DNA of 64,000 nt from Fulvimarina pelagi HTCC2506. Its GTDB lineage: Bacteria; Pseudomonadota; Alphaproteobacteria; Rhizobiales; Rhizobiaceae. Shown here piece after piece: positions 18,208 through 26,371 of this stretch (positions are counted from its first letter, which is position 1; every line of letters begins with the position of its first letter). A model generated the notes under the pieces. It saw nothing but the letters and a program-made list of their open reading frames with translations. It had not been told where the DNA came from and searched no databases. The stretch is taken from assembly GCF_000153705.1 (NCBI RefSeq), contig NZ_DS022273.1, forward strand, positions 1 through 64,000. The letters run 5' to 3'. Both the position numbers and the translations under genes were made by a program.

Positions 18208-18220
18208 GGATGACGCTTAC

Positions 18221-18228
18221 GAACAGAT
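18221..18228 (+). repeat. 8-bp target-site duplication, right of IS66
   Basis: GAACAGAT, identical to 15724-15731. Confidence 0.93.
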
Positions 18229-18603
18229 TGACCTCCCTCGGCTCTGAACGGCGAGGCGATTTGTTTTCCTCGTGATGGCAGGATTTAGCAGCCGCAGGCG
18301 CCGCATGGATCGCTAGTTCATACACTCTCTGGCTCGACTGCGCAGGCGAGCCTTTCCCGCGCAACACCACCGGAATGGCATATGTCGGCTAGCCCCTCGA
18401 TCCAAGACTTAAGACCTGAATAGAGTGACGATTCCCAACCTAAGAACTAAAGGTATGTCGCCATGATGCGCGGGAGCGCTTCGATGTTCGGACGTATACC
18501 CTTCAAGTGTCGGTACGCGCCGTGATCCGGATCATCGGCATTCTGCTGGCCACCGACCGAGGATACGTCGAAGATCATGGTGCCCGCTTCAGTCCAGAGA
18601 GAT
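18229..18603 (+). other. Intergenic, 375 bases; one possible 43-codon frame on minus
   Basis: On the minus strand an ATG at 18578 opens a 43-codon frame to the TAG at 18447 (MIFDVSSVGGQQNADDP ... RIMATYL). It begins 25 bases past the end of the DUF305 gene. The composition is protein-like, but I do not recognise it; it may be a remnant. Nothing else is supported. Confidence 0.3.
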
Positions 18604-19491
18604 TCAGAGCGGGCATTCGAGATACCCGCGGTATCCAACCTCGAGATCTTCGCCGATCGCCAGAACCATATCCGCCTCGATCGTCGTTCCGATCGCTTCA
18701 GTGAGATTCATGCCCTCCTCGACCGGTGTTAGACCGATGACGAGATCTTCTGAAGACATTGATGTTGCGTCGTCACCTTGGAGGCGAACAAGGTCGCCAC
18801 TGATCTTCACCACACCTGAGGCCTGATCGTCCGCGACCGAAACGACATAAGATGGATCGCTTTGCGAGGTATAACGGAAACTGCAGGTGCCGCCGTTTGA
18901 GAACGCTCTTTTAATTTCAGCTTCAGTCAGGAATTCGGCATCGAGCGTCGCGGTTTCCGGTGTCGCGAGGGCTTCTTCAACATTCGTCATCTGCGCCGGC
19001 TTTTTCGGGTTCCTGCCTGCCTTCCTGCCCGATCGATCGATGTCGGCGATGAGATATCGCATTTCCGCGATTTCTTTGTCCTGCGCGTAAATGATTTCGT
19101 CGGCAAGTTTCCGCACGCGTTGATCTTTAATGTTGGCTCGTGACGAGGTCATGATGGCAATCGAGTGATGCGGGATCATCGCCTTCATGTACGAGCGGTC
19201 TCCGATCGTGATCTGGCTCCTGACGAGCCACAGAGCAAAACCGGCGACCAGCACCGATCCTATGAAGATCAGGGCGTTGATAGTCCTGCTGGAGTACATC
19301 GAGAGCATGAAGCCCAGCATGATAAACGCCATAACGCCGCCCATCATGATTGCCATGTAGACGCGTGTCTCGCTGTAGAACACGTGCTCAGGCAAATACG
19401 TGTTCAGGTACATCAAGCCGAGCATAACGACAGTTGATGTTGCGATCATCGCTGCGAAGCGCCAGTATGACACCTGATTTCCCCTTTTCAT
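18604..19491 (-). CDS. Membrane-anchored DUF305 protein with extra C-terminal domain
   Basis: 295 residues. Three membrane helices (about residues 10-100) precede a DUF305 segment with MIPHHSIAIMTSSRA and DKEIAEMRYLI. The paired His and Met/acid residues are the family hallmark and suggest metal binding. The last ~110 residues form a beta-rich domain with a CSFRY motif that I do not recognise. The ATG at 19491 has a poor SD. A GTG at 19473 has AAAGGGGA about 6 bases upstream and could be the true start, shortening the protein by six residues. DUF305 proteins are common beside copper genes; the role is unknown. Confidence 0.8.
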   Translation of the reverse strand: MKRGNQVSYWRFAAMIATSTVVMLGLMYLNTYLPEHVFYSETRVYMAIMMGGVMAFIMLGFMLSMYSSRTINALIFIGSVLVAGFALWLVRSQITIGDRSYMKAMIPHHSIAIMTSSRANIKDQRVRKLADEIIYAQDKEIAEMRYLIADIDRSGRKAGRNPKKPAQMTNVEEALATPETATLDAEFLTEAEIKRAFSNGGTCSFRYTSQSDPSYVVSVADDQASGVVKISGDLVRLQGDDATSMSSEDLVIGLTPVEEGMNLTEAIGTTIEADMVLAIGEDLEVGYRGYLECPL

Positions 19492-19660
19492 TTGGTTGAC
19501 AGTTGTTTAAACTCGAAATTTGTCGTAGTGACTTATAGAGAAAATAATATGTAATCTATATACAAGGCAATTCAAATGATTTCAAAACATCAATAGATAC
19601 GGATAAAAGTATTTTTTCGTGGCGATATCAGAAGTTCCTAAGTCCCTGCTATGTTTCTGT
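19492..19660 (-). promoter_or_regulatory. AT-rich spacer, probable promoter of the DUF305 gene
   Basis: This 169-base stretch is strikingly AT-rich against its GC-rich surroundings. Read on minus it contains TTGAAT and TTGCCT upstream of TATA-like runs (TATAGATTACATATTATTT), compatible with a sigma-70 promoter for the gene starting at 19491. I see no terminator hairpin for the nuoN-like gene ending at 19661. Confidence 0.4.
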
Positions 19661-21076
19661 TTACGTTGGCAGAAATACGCTGCCCGTGACAGGGCCAAGT
19701 ATCAATTGGCCAAACAGTCCGATTGCGATGGTCGCAACGAGGGCGACTGTCGTGGCCACACGAGACCATGATCCGAGCTGGAAGACGTTTTCCGATGGTG
19801 GTCCCAAAACCATTGGCGTTACGAAGCGAAGATAATAAGCAAGTGAAACGACAGTGTTCACGAGAGCTGCAATTGCCAGCCAGACATAGCCGCCGTCTAT
19901 CGTCGCCAGGAACAGCTCCAGCTTGCCGACGAACCCGCCGAGAGGGGGGATTCCGACGAGGGAGAGGAAGGCGACAATGAGGGCAATCGCGGGGAGCGGC
20001 GCGGTCTTCAAGAGCCCCCCATAGTTGCCCCGGTCGGTACGGCCACGCAGATGGGTGATAGCAGCAAAGGCGGTAAGATTGGCGGCGGCGTAGCCAAACA
20101 GGAACGTAACAAGAGCAGGAATCGCGTGATCGGTCAGACTTGTAACAGTGACCGCCATCAGGAGATAGCCGGCCTGGCTCACCGAGGACCAACCGAGCAT
20201 CCGGCGCATGTCGTCCTGCCACAGCGCTGCGAGGTTGCCGAGGGTCATAGTAATAACGGCAAGTGCAGCGATAAGAGAGCGGATGGCGAAGTCCGTTTCC
20301 GGAAACAGGGAAACGAGCCGGGCAAGCGCGATCGCCGCGCCGATCTTCGGGACGACGGTGAGGAAGGCGGCCGAGGGCGCTGGCGCGCCTTCGGCGACAT
20401 CAGGAAGCCAGGCATGAGCGGGCGCGGCGCCAAGCTTATAGGCCATACCGATAGTGACGAGGCCAAGCCCGACGAGGAGAAGTGGAGAGGCCCTACCCGC
20501 GGAAAGCGCGGCCGCCATCTCGCCGAAGCCGGGGCCGCCGAGCATGCCGATCAGGAAGGTCGCCCCCAGCGCCAGCGCGGTATTGGCCAGCGCGCCGACG
20601 AGGAAATATTTCATGCCCGCTTCTAAGGAGAGTGCCCAGTCCCGGTGATAGGCGGCGAGAACGTAACCCGTCGCCGAGGAGAGGAGCACGCCGATCAGAA
20701 CGAAGAGAAGATCAAGCGCTCCGGCGAGGACCATCGCGCCGAGGGCCGAGAAGAGGAGCATGGCGTAGAACTCGCCATGCCGCTGATCAGTCGCGAACCA
20801 GCGCGGGGAGAGGAGCACGGTAACGGCGGTCGCGAAGAGGATAAGCAGGCGGCCCCCGATGCTCGCCATGTCCAGCGCGTAGGTATCCGAAAAGGTCGCC
20901 CGCGCTTCGCCATTCACCTGAGGGAGGAGGAGCAGTGTGGCGGTCGCAAGGCCGGCGAGCGCAACGGGCGCGTTAACCCATTGAAGCCTTCGCGGCAGGA
21001 AGCTTGCGAGGAGCACAATGGCAACGGCCGTCACCAGGACGGTGATCTCCGGCAGGACATCTTCGATCGGCATCAT
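19661..21076 (-). CDS. nuoN: NuoN-like antiporter subunit
   Basis: 471 residues, about 14 helices, homologous to complex I NuoN. The broken-helix lysine is kept (GMAYKLGAAPAHAWLPDVAE), as are the later GWSSVSQAGYLL and GIPPLGGFVGKLELF. The TM5 glutamate used for proton pumping (Glu133 in E. coli NuoN) appears replaced: IGVELLS of the family reads IGVLLSS around residue 131. The gene starts 1 base after the nuoM-like stop. It is the last gene of the A-BD-H-J-K-L-M-N operon. It is a membrane ion-translocating subunit, possibly altered. Confidence 0.9.
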   Translation of the reverse strand: MMPIEDVLPEITVLVTAVAIVLLASFLPRRLQWVNAPVALAGLATATLLLLPQVNGEARATFSDTYALDMASIGGRLLILFATAVTVLLSPRWFATDQRHGEFYAMLLFSALGAMVLAGALDLLFVLIGVLLSSATGYVLAAYHRDWALSLEAGMKYFLVGALANTALALGATFLIGMLGGPGFGEMAAALSAGRASPLLLVGLGLVTIGMAYKLGAAPAHAWLPDVAEGAPAPSAAFLTVVPKIGAAIALARLVSLFPETDFAIRSLIAALAVITMTLGNLAALWQDDMRRMLGWSSVSQAGYLLMAVTVTSLTDHAIPALVTFLFGYAAANLTAFAAITHLRGRTDRGNYGGLLKTAPLPAIALIVAFLSLVGIPPLGGFVGKLELFLATIDGGYVWLAIAALVNTVVSLAYYLRFVTPMVLGPPSENVFQLGSWSRVATTVALVATIAIGLFGQLILGPVTGSVFLPT

Positions 21077-21077
21077 G

Positions 21078-22580
21078 CTATTGCGGCCCGCCCCCGGTCT
21101 TGAACGGTGCGAAGGCCGAGCCGGTCTGGATCAGGTCGAGGAGCCAGCCGGGCGCAATGCCGATGAGGACGACAAGAACGAGTAGCACGGCGAGGGGCCA
21201 GATCTCGGCGGGTTTAAGGTCCTTGATCGCGGCGATTTCGGGTTTTGTCTCGCCGAAGAAGATGGTTTGTCCCATCATCAGGAAGAGCGCGGCGGTGATG
21301 ACGAGGCCCAGAAGGCCGATCGCGGCCACGATCGGATAGACGCCGAAGCTGCCGGCGAAGATCTGGAATTCGGCGACGAACCCGGCGAGGCCCGGCAGGC
21401 CGAAACTCGCGAAAGCGGCGAGGAAGTAGGCCACCATCAGCAGCGGTGTGAGGCGAGCGAGGCCGCCGAAGCGGGAGAGATCATAGGTGCCGGCGCGGGT
21501 ATAGAAGCTGCCGGCGATCAGGAACAGCGCGCCTGTGATCAGACCGTGCGCAACCATCTCCGTCACCGCGCCGGAGAGGGCAAGCGTCCGGACGCTTTCG
21601 CTGCCGATCATCGCGCCGGCGGCGGCAATGCCGAGCACGGTGTAGCCCATGTGATTGACCGAAGTGTAGGCGATGCGGCGTTTCAGGTTTGTCTGGGCAA
21701 GGGCGACGAGCGAGCCCCAAAGGATCGCGACCAGGGCGACGATCGCCAACGGAAAAGCATAGGCTGCGAAAGTCTCGCGCATCATCTGGAAGGGAATACG
21801 CACCATGCCGTAGGTGCCCATCTTCAGAAGGACACCCGCGAGTACGGCAGAGGCCGGCCCCGGTGCCTCCACATGGGCGAGCGGTAGCCAGGTATGGAAC
21901 GGCACGAGCGGCGTCTTGATGGCGAAGCCGACGAGGAAGCCGAAGAGGATCAGGCTCGAGCGAAGGTCCGTTCCGCCAAGCGGCTGAACAGCGATCAGCT
22001 CGCGGATGTCGAAGGTGAGCGTGCCGTTGGCGAGGACGAGGCCAAGGATCGCAAGCAGGATCGCGAGCGAGCCGGCAAGCGTATAGACGAAGAATTTCAG
22101 CGCCGCGTATTCCGCCTGATCATGCCCCCAGCGGCCGATCAGGAAATACATGCCGACCAGCGTCAGATCGAAGAAGACGTAGAAGACCAAAAGATCGAGC
22201 GAGAGGAACAAGCCGAGCGAGACGCCCTGCAGGAATAGGAACCATCCGTAATATTGCCGCGCCCGGCCCTTGGTCTCCGCCGGCCAGGCGATCGAGCAGA
22301 GAAAGAGCAGACCGCTCATCAAAGAGACGGCGAGCGACATGCCGTCGACACCCACTCGCCAGGCAACCCCCAGCGCATCGATCCAGCCGACTTCGGCGAC
22401 CGACTGGAAGGCCGGCGCCTCCGACCCGGTGTCGAAGCCGATCCAGACGATGATCAGGCAGAGAAAAGACAGGGTAGACGCGCCGAGGGCGACGAGGCGG
22501 GCTTTCTCCTTCGTGACATTTGACCAGCCGAACAGGCCGAGCGAAGCAAGAAGCGGGATGAGGATCGAGAGCGTCAGCAT
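21078..22580 (-). CDS. nuoM: NuoM-like antiporter subunit
   Basis: 500 residues, about 14 helices. Family motifs are VDGMSLAVSLMSGLL, TPLVPFHTWLPLAHVEAPGP (with preceding Lys) and RRIAYTSVNHMGYTVLG. The essential TM5 glutamate (Glu144 in E. coli NuoM) is Asp138 here (YVFFDLTLVGMYFLIG), a conservative change. The gene sits three bases after the nuoL-like stop and should be translated as part of one polycistron. It is a proton or ion channel subunit of the membrane arm. Confidence 0.93.
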   Translation of the reverse strand: MLTLSILIPLLASLGLFGWSNVTKEKARLVALGASTLSFLCLIIVWIGFDTGSEAPAFQSVAEVGWIDALGVAWRVGVDGMSLAVSLMSGLLFLCSIAWPAETKGRARQYYGWFLFLQGVSLGLFLSLDLLVFYVFFDLTLVGMYFLIGRWGHDQAEYAALKFFVYTLAGSLAILLAILGLVLANGTLTFDIRELIAVQPLGGTDLRSSLILFGFLVGFAIKTPLVPFHTWLPLAHVEAPGPASAVLAGVLLKMGTYGMVRIPFQMMRETFAAYAFPLAIVALVAILWGSLVALAQTNLKRRIAYTSVNHMGYTVLGIAAAGAMIGSESVRTLALSGAVTEMVAHGLITGALFLIAGSFYTRAGTYDLSRFGGLARLTPLLMVAYFLAAFASFGLPGLAGFVAEFQIFAGSFGVYPIVAAIGLLGLVITAALFLMMGQTIFFGETKPEIAAIKDLKPAEIWPLAVLLVLVVLIGIAPGWLLDLIQTGSAFAPFKTGGGPQ

Positions 22581-22583
22581 GGA

Positions 22584-24539
22584 TCAGGACAGGCTCAGCA
22601 GGAGGATGATCGCCGCGCCGCCGCCGAGCGTGGCGATGGCGTAGTAATGGTGGGAGAGGCCGGTCTGGAGCCGACGCGCGTCGCGCCCGCTCTGACCAAC
22701 GGTGAGCAAGAGGCCCTCGACGACACCATCGGTCAGCCATTCGCCGAAGCGGGACGTCGTGCGCGACAGGCTTCCGACGAGGTTGGTGGCCTGGGTGACG
22801 AAGCCTTCCGCGCCGGCCTCGCCCGTCTGACGCAGGACCCAAGAGGCGCTTCGACCGCCGAGCACAAGAAACCGGACGGCGCCGTCGATGAGGCGGTCGT
22901 CGAGTTTGGCGGCCACCCGTGACAGCCAGAGGACCGGCCTCGTGATCGCGGCATCGATCAACGCCGGCAGGCCGAGCCAGTGGGCCGCCTCGGCGGCGGG
23001 ACCATCAGCGCCGAGGGTGCGGTATTGCCGCGCGATCAGCGTGCCGATGAGTAGGCCGAAACCGACGGCGACAAGAGACAGGATGAGCGTCGCGACGCTT
23101 GCTTGCGGAAGGGCTGCCTGCAGGAGCTCTTCGGCGCTCATGCGGACCGGCGGAAGCCAGAGCAGCGAGGTGACCAGAATGAAGATAGCGAGGAGCGCCA
23201 TTGCGCCTATCTCGATCTGCCGGGCGCGGGTCTGAGGCCAGAGCGGTGCGGTTTCGCCCTCATCTTCATTGTCCCCATCCTTTATCTCGAGCAGGCCGAA
23301 GGCGGAGAGCTGGAAGCGGGCCGCATAGGCAGCGCTCAGCGCCCCAGCGAGGATCACCGAGCCGGTGGCCCAGACGCTCCAATGCTCGGCCGCGGTCACC
23401 ACCGCCTCCTTGGTCCAGCCCCCGCCGAGCGGCGGCAGGCCGGCGAGCGACAAGGTACCGATCAGGGTCAGAAGCCCCGCCAGCGGCAGAGCGCGGCCGA
23501 GACGCATGGTCGAAAGGTCGTAGCTACCGGTCTTTTCATGGGCGAGACCGGCGGCAAGGAATAGCAGCGCCTTGAAGGCGGCATGGGCGGTAAGGTGTAG
23601 GAAGGCGACGGCCGGATAGCCTGCGCCGACGGCCACGAACATCAGGCCGTAATGGCCCGAGGTGGAGGCAGCGAGCAGGCGTTTCGCATGGGTCTGGAGG
23701 AGCGCCACGATGCCACCCGAGAGAGCGGTCGCTGCGCCAACGGCGATGATCGCGCCGGACAGACCCGGCACCGAGGCGAGAAAGGGCTCAAGGCGAAGCA
23801 GGATGAAGGCCCCGGCGGCGACCATGGTTGCGGCATGGAGGAGTGCGGAGACAGAGGTCGGCCCCGCCATCGCCCGAAAGAGCCAAGGCGCGAAGGGGAT
23901 CTGGCCGGATTTCGAGGCGGCGGCCATCAGAAGGCCAAAGCCTGCGACCGCCGCTGGCCCGCCTTCCATGTGGCCAAGGCCGCCATAGGAGAAAGAGCCA
24001 GTGGTCGCGAAGACCGCCATGGCGGCGGCGAAGAGGCCGAGATCGCCGAAGCGCGTCATCAGGAAGGCGTAGAGGCCGGAGGCGGCGTTCTCCCGCTCGT
24101 GCCATTCATGGGCGATCAGGAGATAGGAGCAGACGCCGACCAGCTCCCAGCCGATCAGAAGCGTCAGGAAATCCGCCGCGACGACCAGAAGCTCCATGCC
24201 GCCGACGAAGACGAGGAGGATGGCGAGAAGCCTTTGGAGGCCTTGGGCTTCCTCGTGAAAGGCGGCATAGGCAAGGACGGGCAGCGCGATCAGCGGCACG
24301 AGGACCGCCATCGCGCCTGCGAGCGGCGGCAGCGCGGCCGTCAGGCCGAGCGGTTCGTGCCAGGCGATACGCCCGGTCCATCCGCCCGCCGCGCCGAAGA
24401 CGGCGACGGATGCGGTCAGCGTCATGGCCGCAACGGCGAGACTTGTTAGCCAGAGGCGCTGGCGTCGGCCAACACCGCTTGGCGCGAAGGCCGTCGCGAT
24501 GGCGAAGAGGATCGGCAGGAGGGGGAGGACGAAGGCCAT
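22584..24539 (-). CDS. nuoL: NuoL-like antiporter subunit
   Basis: 651 residues, with about 16 helices and a C-terminal helix after a long amphipathic stretch (the lateral HL helix region). The TM5 glutamate is kept as Glu132 in IGWELVGVCSYLLIAHEW. Lysines are present in ASKSGQIPFAPWLFRAM and AHAAFKALLFLAAGLAHEKT. Slightly longer than E. coli NuoL (613). This is the distal pump of complex I-type arms; a complete NuoL with HL helix separates it from simple Mrp antiporters. Confidence 0.93.
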   Translation of the reverse strand: MAFVLPLLPILFAIATAFAPSGVGRRQRLWLTSLAVAAMTLTASVAVFGAAGGWTGRIAWHEPLGLTAALPPLAGAMAVLVPLIALPVLAYAAFHEEAQGLQRLLAILLVFVGGMELLVVAADFLTLLIGWELVGVCSYLLIAHEWHERENAASGLYAFLMTRFGDLGLFAAAMAVFATTGSFSYGGLGHMEGGPAAVAGFGLLMAAASKSGQIPFAPWLFRAMAGPTSVSALLHAATMVAAGAFILLRLEPFLASVPGLSGAIIAVGAATALSGGIVALLQTHAKRLLAASTSGHYGLMFVAVGAGYPAVAFLHLTAHAAFKALLFLAAGLAHEKTGSYDLSTMRLGRALPLAGLLTLIGTLSLAGLPPLGGGWTKEAVVTAAEHWSVWATGSVILAGALSAAYAARFQLSAFGLLEIKDGDNEDEGETAPLWPQTRARQIEIGAMALLAIFILVTSLLWLPPVRMSAEELLQAALPQASVATLILSLVAVGFGLLIGTLIARQYRTLGADGPAAEAAHWLGLPALIDAAITRPVLWLSRVAAKLDDRLIDGAVRFLVLGGRSASWVLRQTGEAGAEGFVTQATNLVGSLSRTTSRFGEWLTDGVVEGLLLTVGQSGRDARRLQTGLSHHYYAIATLGGGAAIILLLSLS

Positions 24540-24542
24540 CGA

Positions 24543-24848
24543 TCAGTGCTTCATCGTTGTGAGGCTTTCGGTCACGTCCGCCTGTCGCTTGCGATAGACA
24601 GCCGTTACCAACGCGAAGCCGATCGCCATGTCGACGGCCATCACCGCCATGATGATGATCGCTAGAAGTTGGCCCTCCGGCGCGCCGCCCATTGTGTTCG
24701 CCCAAAGGCCTATGACGGCAAGAAGCCCGCCATTCAGCATCAGTTCGAGCCCCATCATCAGCATGACGAAGCTCTGCTGCGACAGGGCGCCATAGAGCCC
24801 GATACCGATAAGGGCCGCAGCGACGATGAGGACGGTGGCGAGCGTCAA
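24543..24848 (-). CDS. nuoK: NuoK-like subunit
   Basis: 101 residues, three helices, the family length. Starts at TTG 24848, with GGAG about 10 bases upstream. The first channel glutamate is kept (Glu35 in MMGLELMLN). The second (Glu72 in E. coli) is Asp73 here (VMAVDMAIGFALV). It lies three bases upstream of the nuoL-like start. Confidence 0.9.
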   Translation of the reverse strand: MTLATVLIVAAALIGIGLYGALSQQSFVMLMMGLELMLNGGLLAVIGLWANTMGGAPEGQLLAIIIMAVMAVDMAIGFALVTAVYRKRQADVTESLTTMKH

Positions 24849-24860
24849 CGGGTCGGTCTC

Positions 24861-25460
24861 CTAATGATGGTGATGATGACCGTTGCCCGCTTCGGGCTGG
24901 CGTCCGGCGGGTTCGCCGTCCGGTTCGAGGCCTGGCGGCCTGGAGCCCTGATCCGCCATGCCGAAGCGGCCCGAGCGCGAGGAAAGGATCACCGAGCCGA
25001 TCATGGTGGCGAGCAGCGTCACCCCGGCGGTCTCGAAGATCAGCATGGAGGGCCCGAGAAGCTCGATGCCGAGATCGTGGACGACTGGCGTCGAAGGATC
25101 GACGGGAATCTTCGGAAAGCTCGTGAAGAGGATCGCGGCCGTCAGCCCGGCGAAGGCGAGGACGCCGGCGACGATCGAGAAGCGGTGCTGATGCACCATC
25201 ATCATTGGGTTGAGCCCGGCCGGGTTCATCATGAACATGACCATGAAGAGGGCCATAACCATCATCTCGACCGCCATCATGAAGACGGTCGCAACGCCGA
25301 TATAGGGGGCAGCGAGCATGACGATGATCAGACCCACCGCGACAAAGGAGAGGAGCAGGAGGAAGGAAGCGCGCACCATCGAATCAGTGGCGAAGACCCG
25401 CCAGCCGGAGAGGATCGCGACTGCCGAAAGGGCGAGGAAGAGCAGATCGGTCAGCCCCAT
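24861..25460 (-). CDS. nuoJ: NuoJ-like subunit with His5 C terminus
   Basis: 199 residues, five helices plus a polar tail of about 35 residues that ends in five consecutive His. The J fold is recognisable from SFVAVGLIIVMLAAPYIGV and the AMFMVMF/AIMVMVM-like third helix. The start (ATG 25460) overlaps the nuoH-like stop by 10 bases. The His tail is not a usual feature of NuoJ and, with the His-rich tail of the B/D protein, suggests a metal-facing cytoplasmic side; that reading is inference. Confidence 0.87.
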   Translation of the reverse strand: MGLTDLLFLALSAVAILSGWRVFATDSMVRASFLLLLSFVAVGLIIVMLAAPYIGVATVFMMAVEMMVMALFMVMFMMNPAGLNPMMMVHQHRFSIVAGVLAFAGLTAAILFTSFPKIPVDPSTPVVHDLGIELLGPSMLIFETAGVTLLATMIGSVILSSRSGRFGMADQGSRPPGLEPDGEPAGRQPEAGNGHHHHH

Positions 25461-26371
25461 AGCAGCAACTCCACTCCGACGGCCAGAAGCATGAGGAAGG
25501 ACAGTGGCAAGAGCATCGTCCAGATGACGCTCATCATGCGGGCCGGCGGCATGCGGGCGAAGAAATTGCCGGCGCCAACGAGGACGACAAGGATCAACGC
25601 CGTCTTCAGGAGAAGCCAGACGAAGCCCGGCAGGAGCGGCCCGAGATAACCGCCGAGAAAGGCCGTGGCCGTGACCGCCGAGACCGAAACAAGCATCGTG
25701 AGCCGGGCGATCTTCCAGGCGAGAACCATCGGACCGGAGACGTCCGCCGTCGTGCCGCCGGCGAGGTCGGCTGGATCGGCATAGTCGAAGGGCCCGCGCA
25801 GGCTGATGGCAAGGCCGAGCATCAGGAAGAGGATCAGGCCCGCCGGCTGGCGCACGACATTCCAGACCCTGCGCTGCGCCTCGACGATTTCCGTGAAGCC
25901 GAGAGATTCCGCCGGCAGCGCCGCGCCGATCAACACGAACATGGAGAGAAGCATCGCCGGCAGGGCGATCGCCACATAGCGATAGGCCCCGATTAGTGGC
26001 AGTGGCGCATTGGCCGACCAGCCGAACATGAAGACCGCAACGATGGTCAGCGCCTCGCAGCTGCCCCAGACCACGATGCCGACCTCGCTCGGGATAGTAA
26101 CGAGACCCGGGCCGAAGGGAATGACCGCGAGGCCGATGATCGCCAGCGCCAGATAAAGGACGGGCGCGAGAAACCAGAGCAGCGCGTCAGGGGCCTCGGT
26201 GCGGATGCGCTGGGTCTGGAGCAGGCGCGCGGCGTCCGCGATCGGCCGACGCCAGGATGGGCGGGATTGCCCCGCGAGAAACGCGGGCAGCATGCCGTCG
26301 ACGAGTGCCGCTCCGGCGAAGCCGACCGAAAGGAAGAGGAGGAGAAGCAGGGCGGCAATGAGCTCCATCAT
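25451..26371 (-). CDS. nuoH: NuoH-like subunit with altered quinone/charge residues
   Basis: 306 residues, eight helices. The alignment landmarks are RRPIADAARLLQ (family QPLADGLKLL), WFLAPVLYL and RGPFDYADPADLAGG (family RxPFDLpEaEseLVaG). Residues usually invariant are changed. The ERR-x-QxRxGPN loop after helix 1 is absent, the MxSYE motif with its buried Glu reads IALPAMLLS, and the EtNRxPFD Glu is gone. Starts ATG 26371, overlapping the B/D stop by ATGA. The changes suggest the subunit no longer handles quinone in the usual way. Confidence 0.87.
   Translation of the reverse strand: MMELIAALLLLLFLSVGFAGAALVDGMLPAFLAGQSRPSWRRPIADAARLLQTQRIRTEAPDALLWFLAPVLYLALAIIGLAVIPFGPGLVTIPSEVGIVVWGSCEALTIVAVFMFGWSANAPLPLIGAYRYVAIALPAMLLSMFVLIGAALPAESLGFTEIVEAQRRVWNVVRQPAGLILFLMLGLAISLRGPFDYADPADLAGGTTADVSGPMVLAWKIARLTMLVSVSAVTATAFLGGYLGPLLPGFVWLLLKTALILVVLVGAGNFFARMPPARMMSVIWTMLLPLSFLMLLAVGVELLLWG

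Larger units (their letters stand above)
15732..18220 (+). mobile_element. Complete IS66-family insertion sequence, 2,489 bp
   Basis: The ends are inverted repeats starting GTAAGCGT (left GTAAGCGTTGCC, right read inward GTAAGCGTCATCC), typical of IS66. The three expected genes tnpA, tnpB and tnpC are all intact. Exact 8-bp target duplications flank it, so the insertion is recent or well preserved. It landed between the channel-like gene and the DUF305 gene without disrupting a recognisable frame. Confidence 0.95.
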
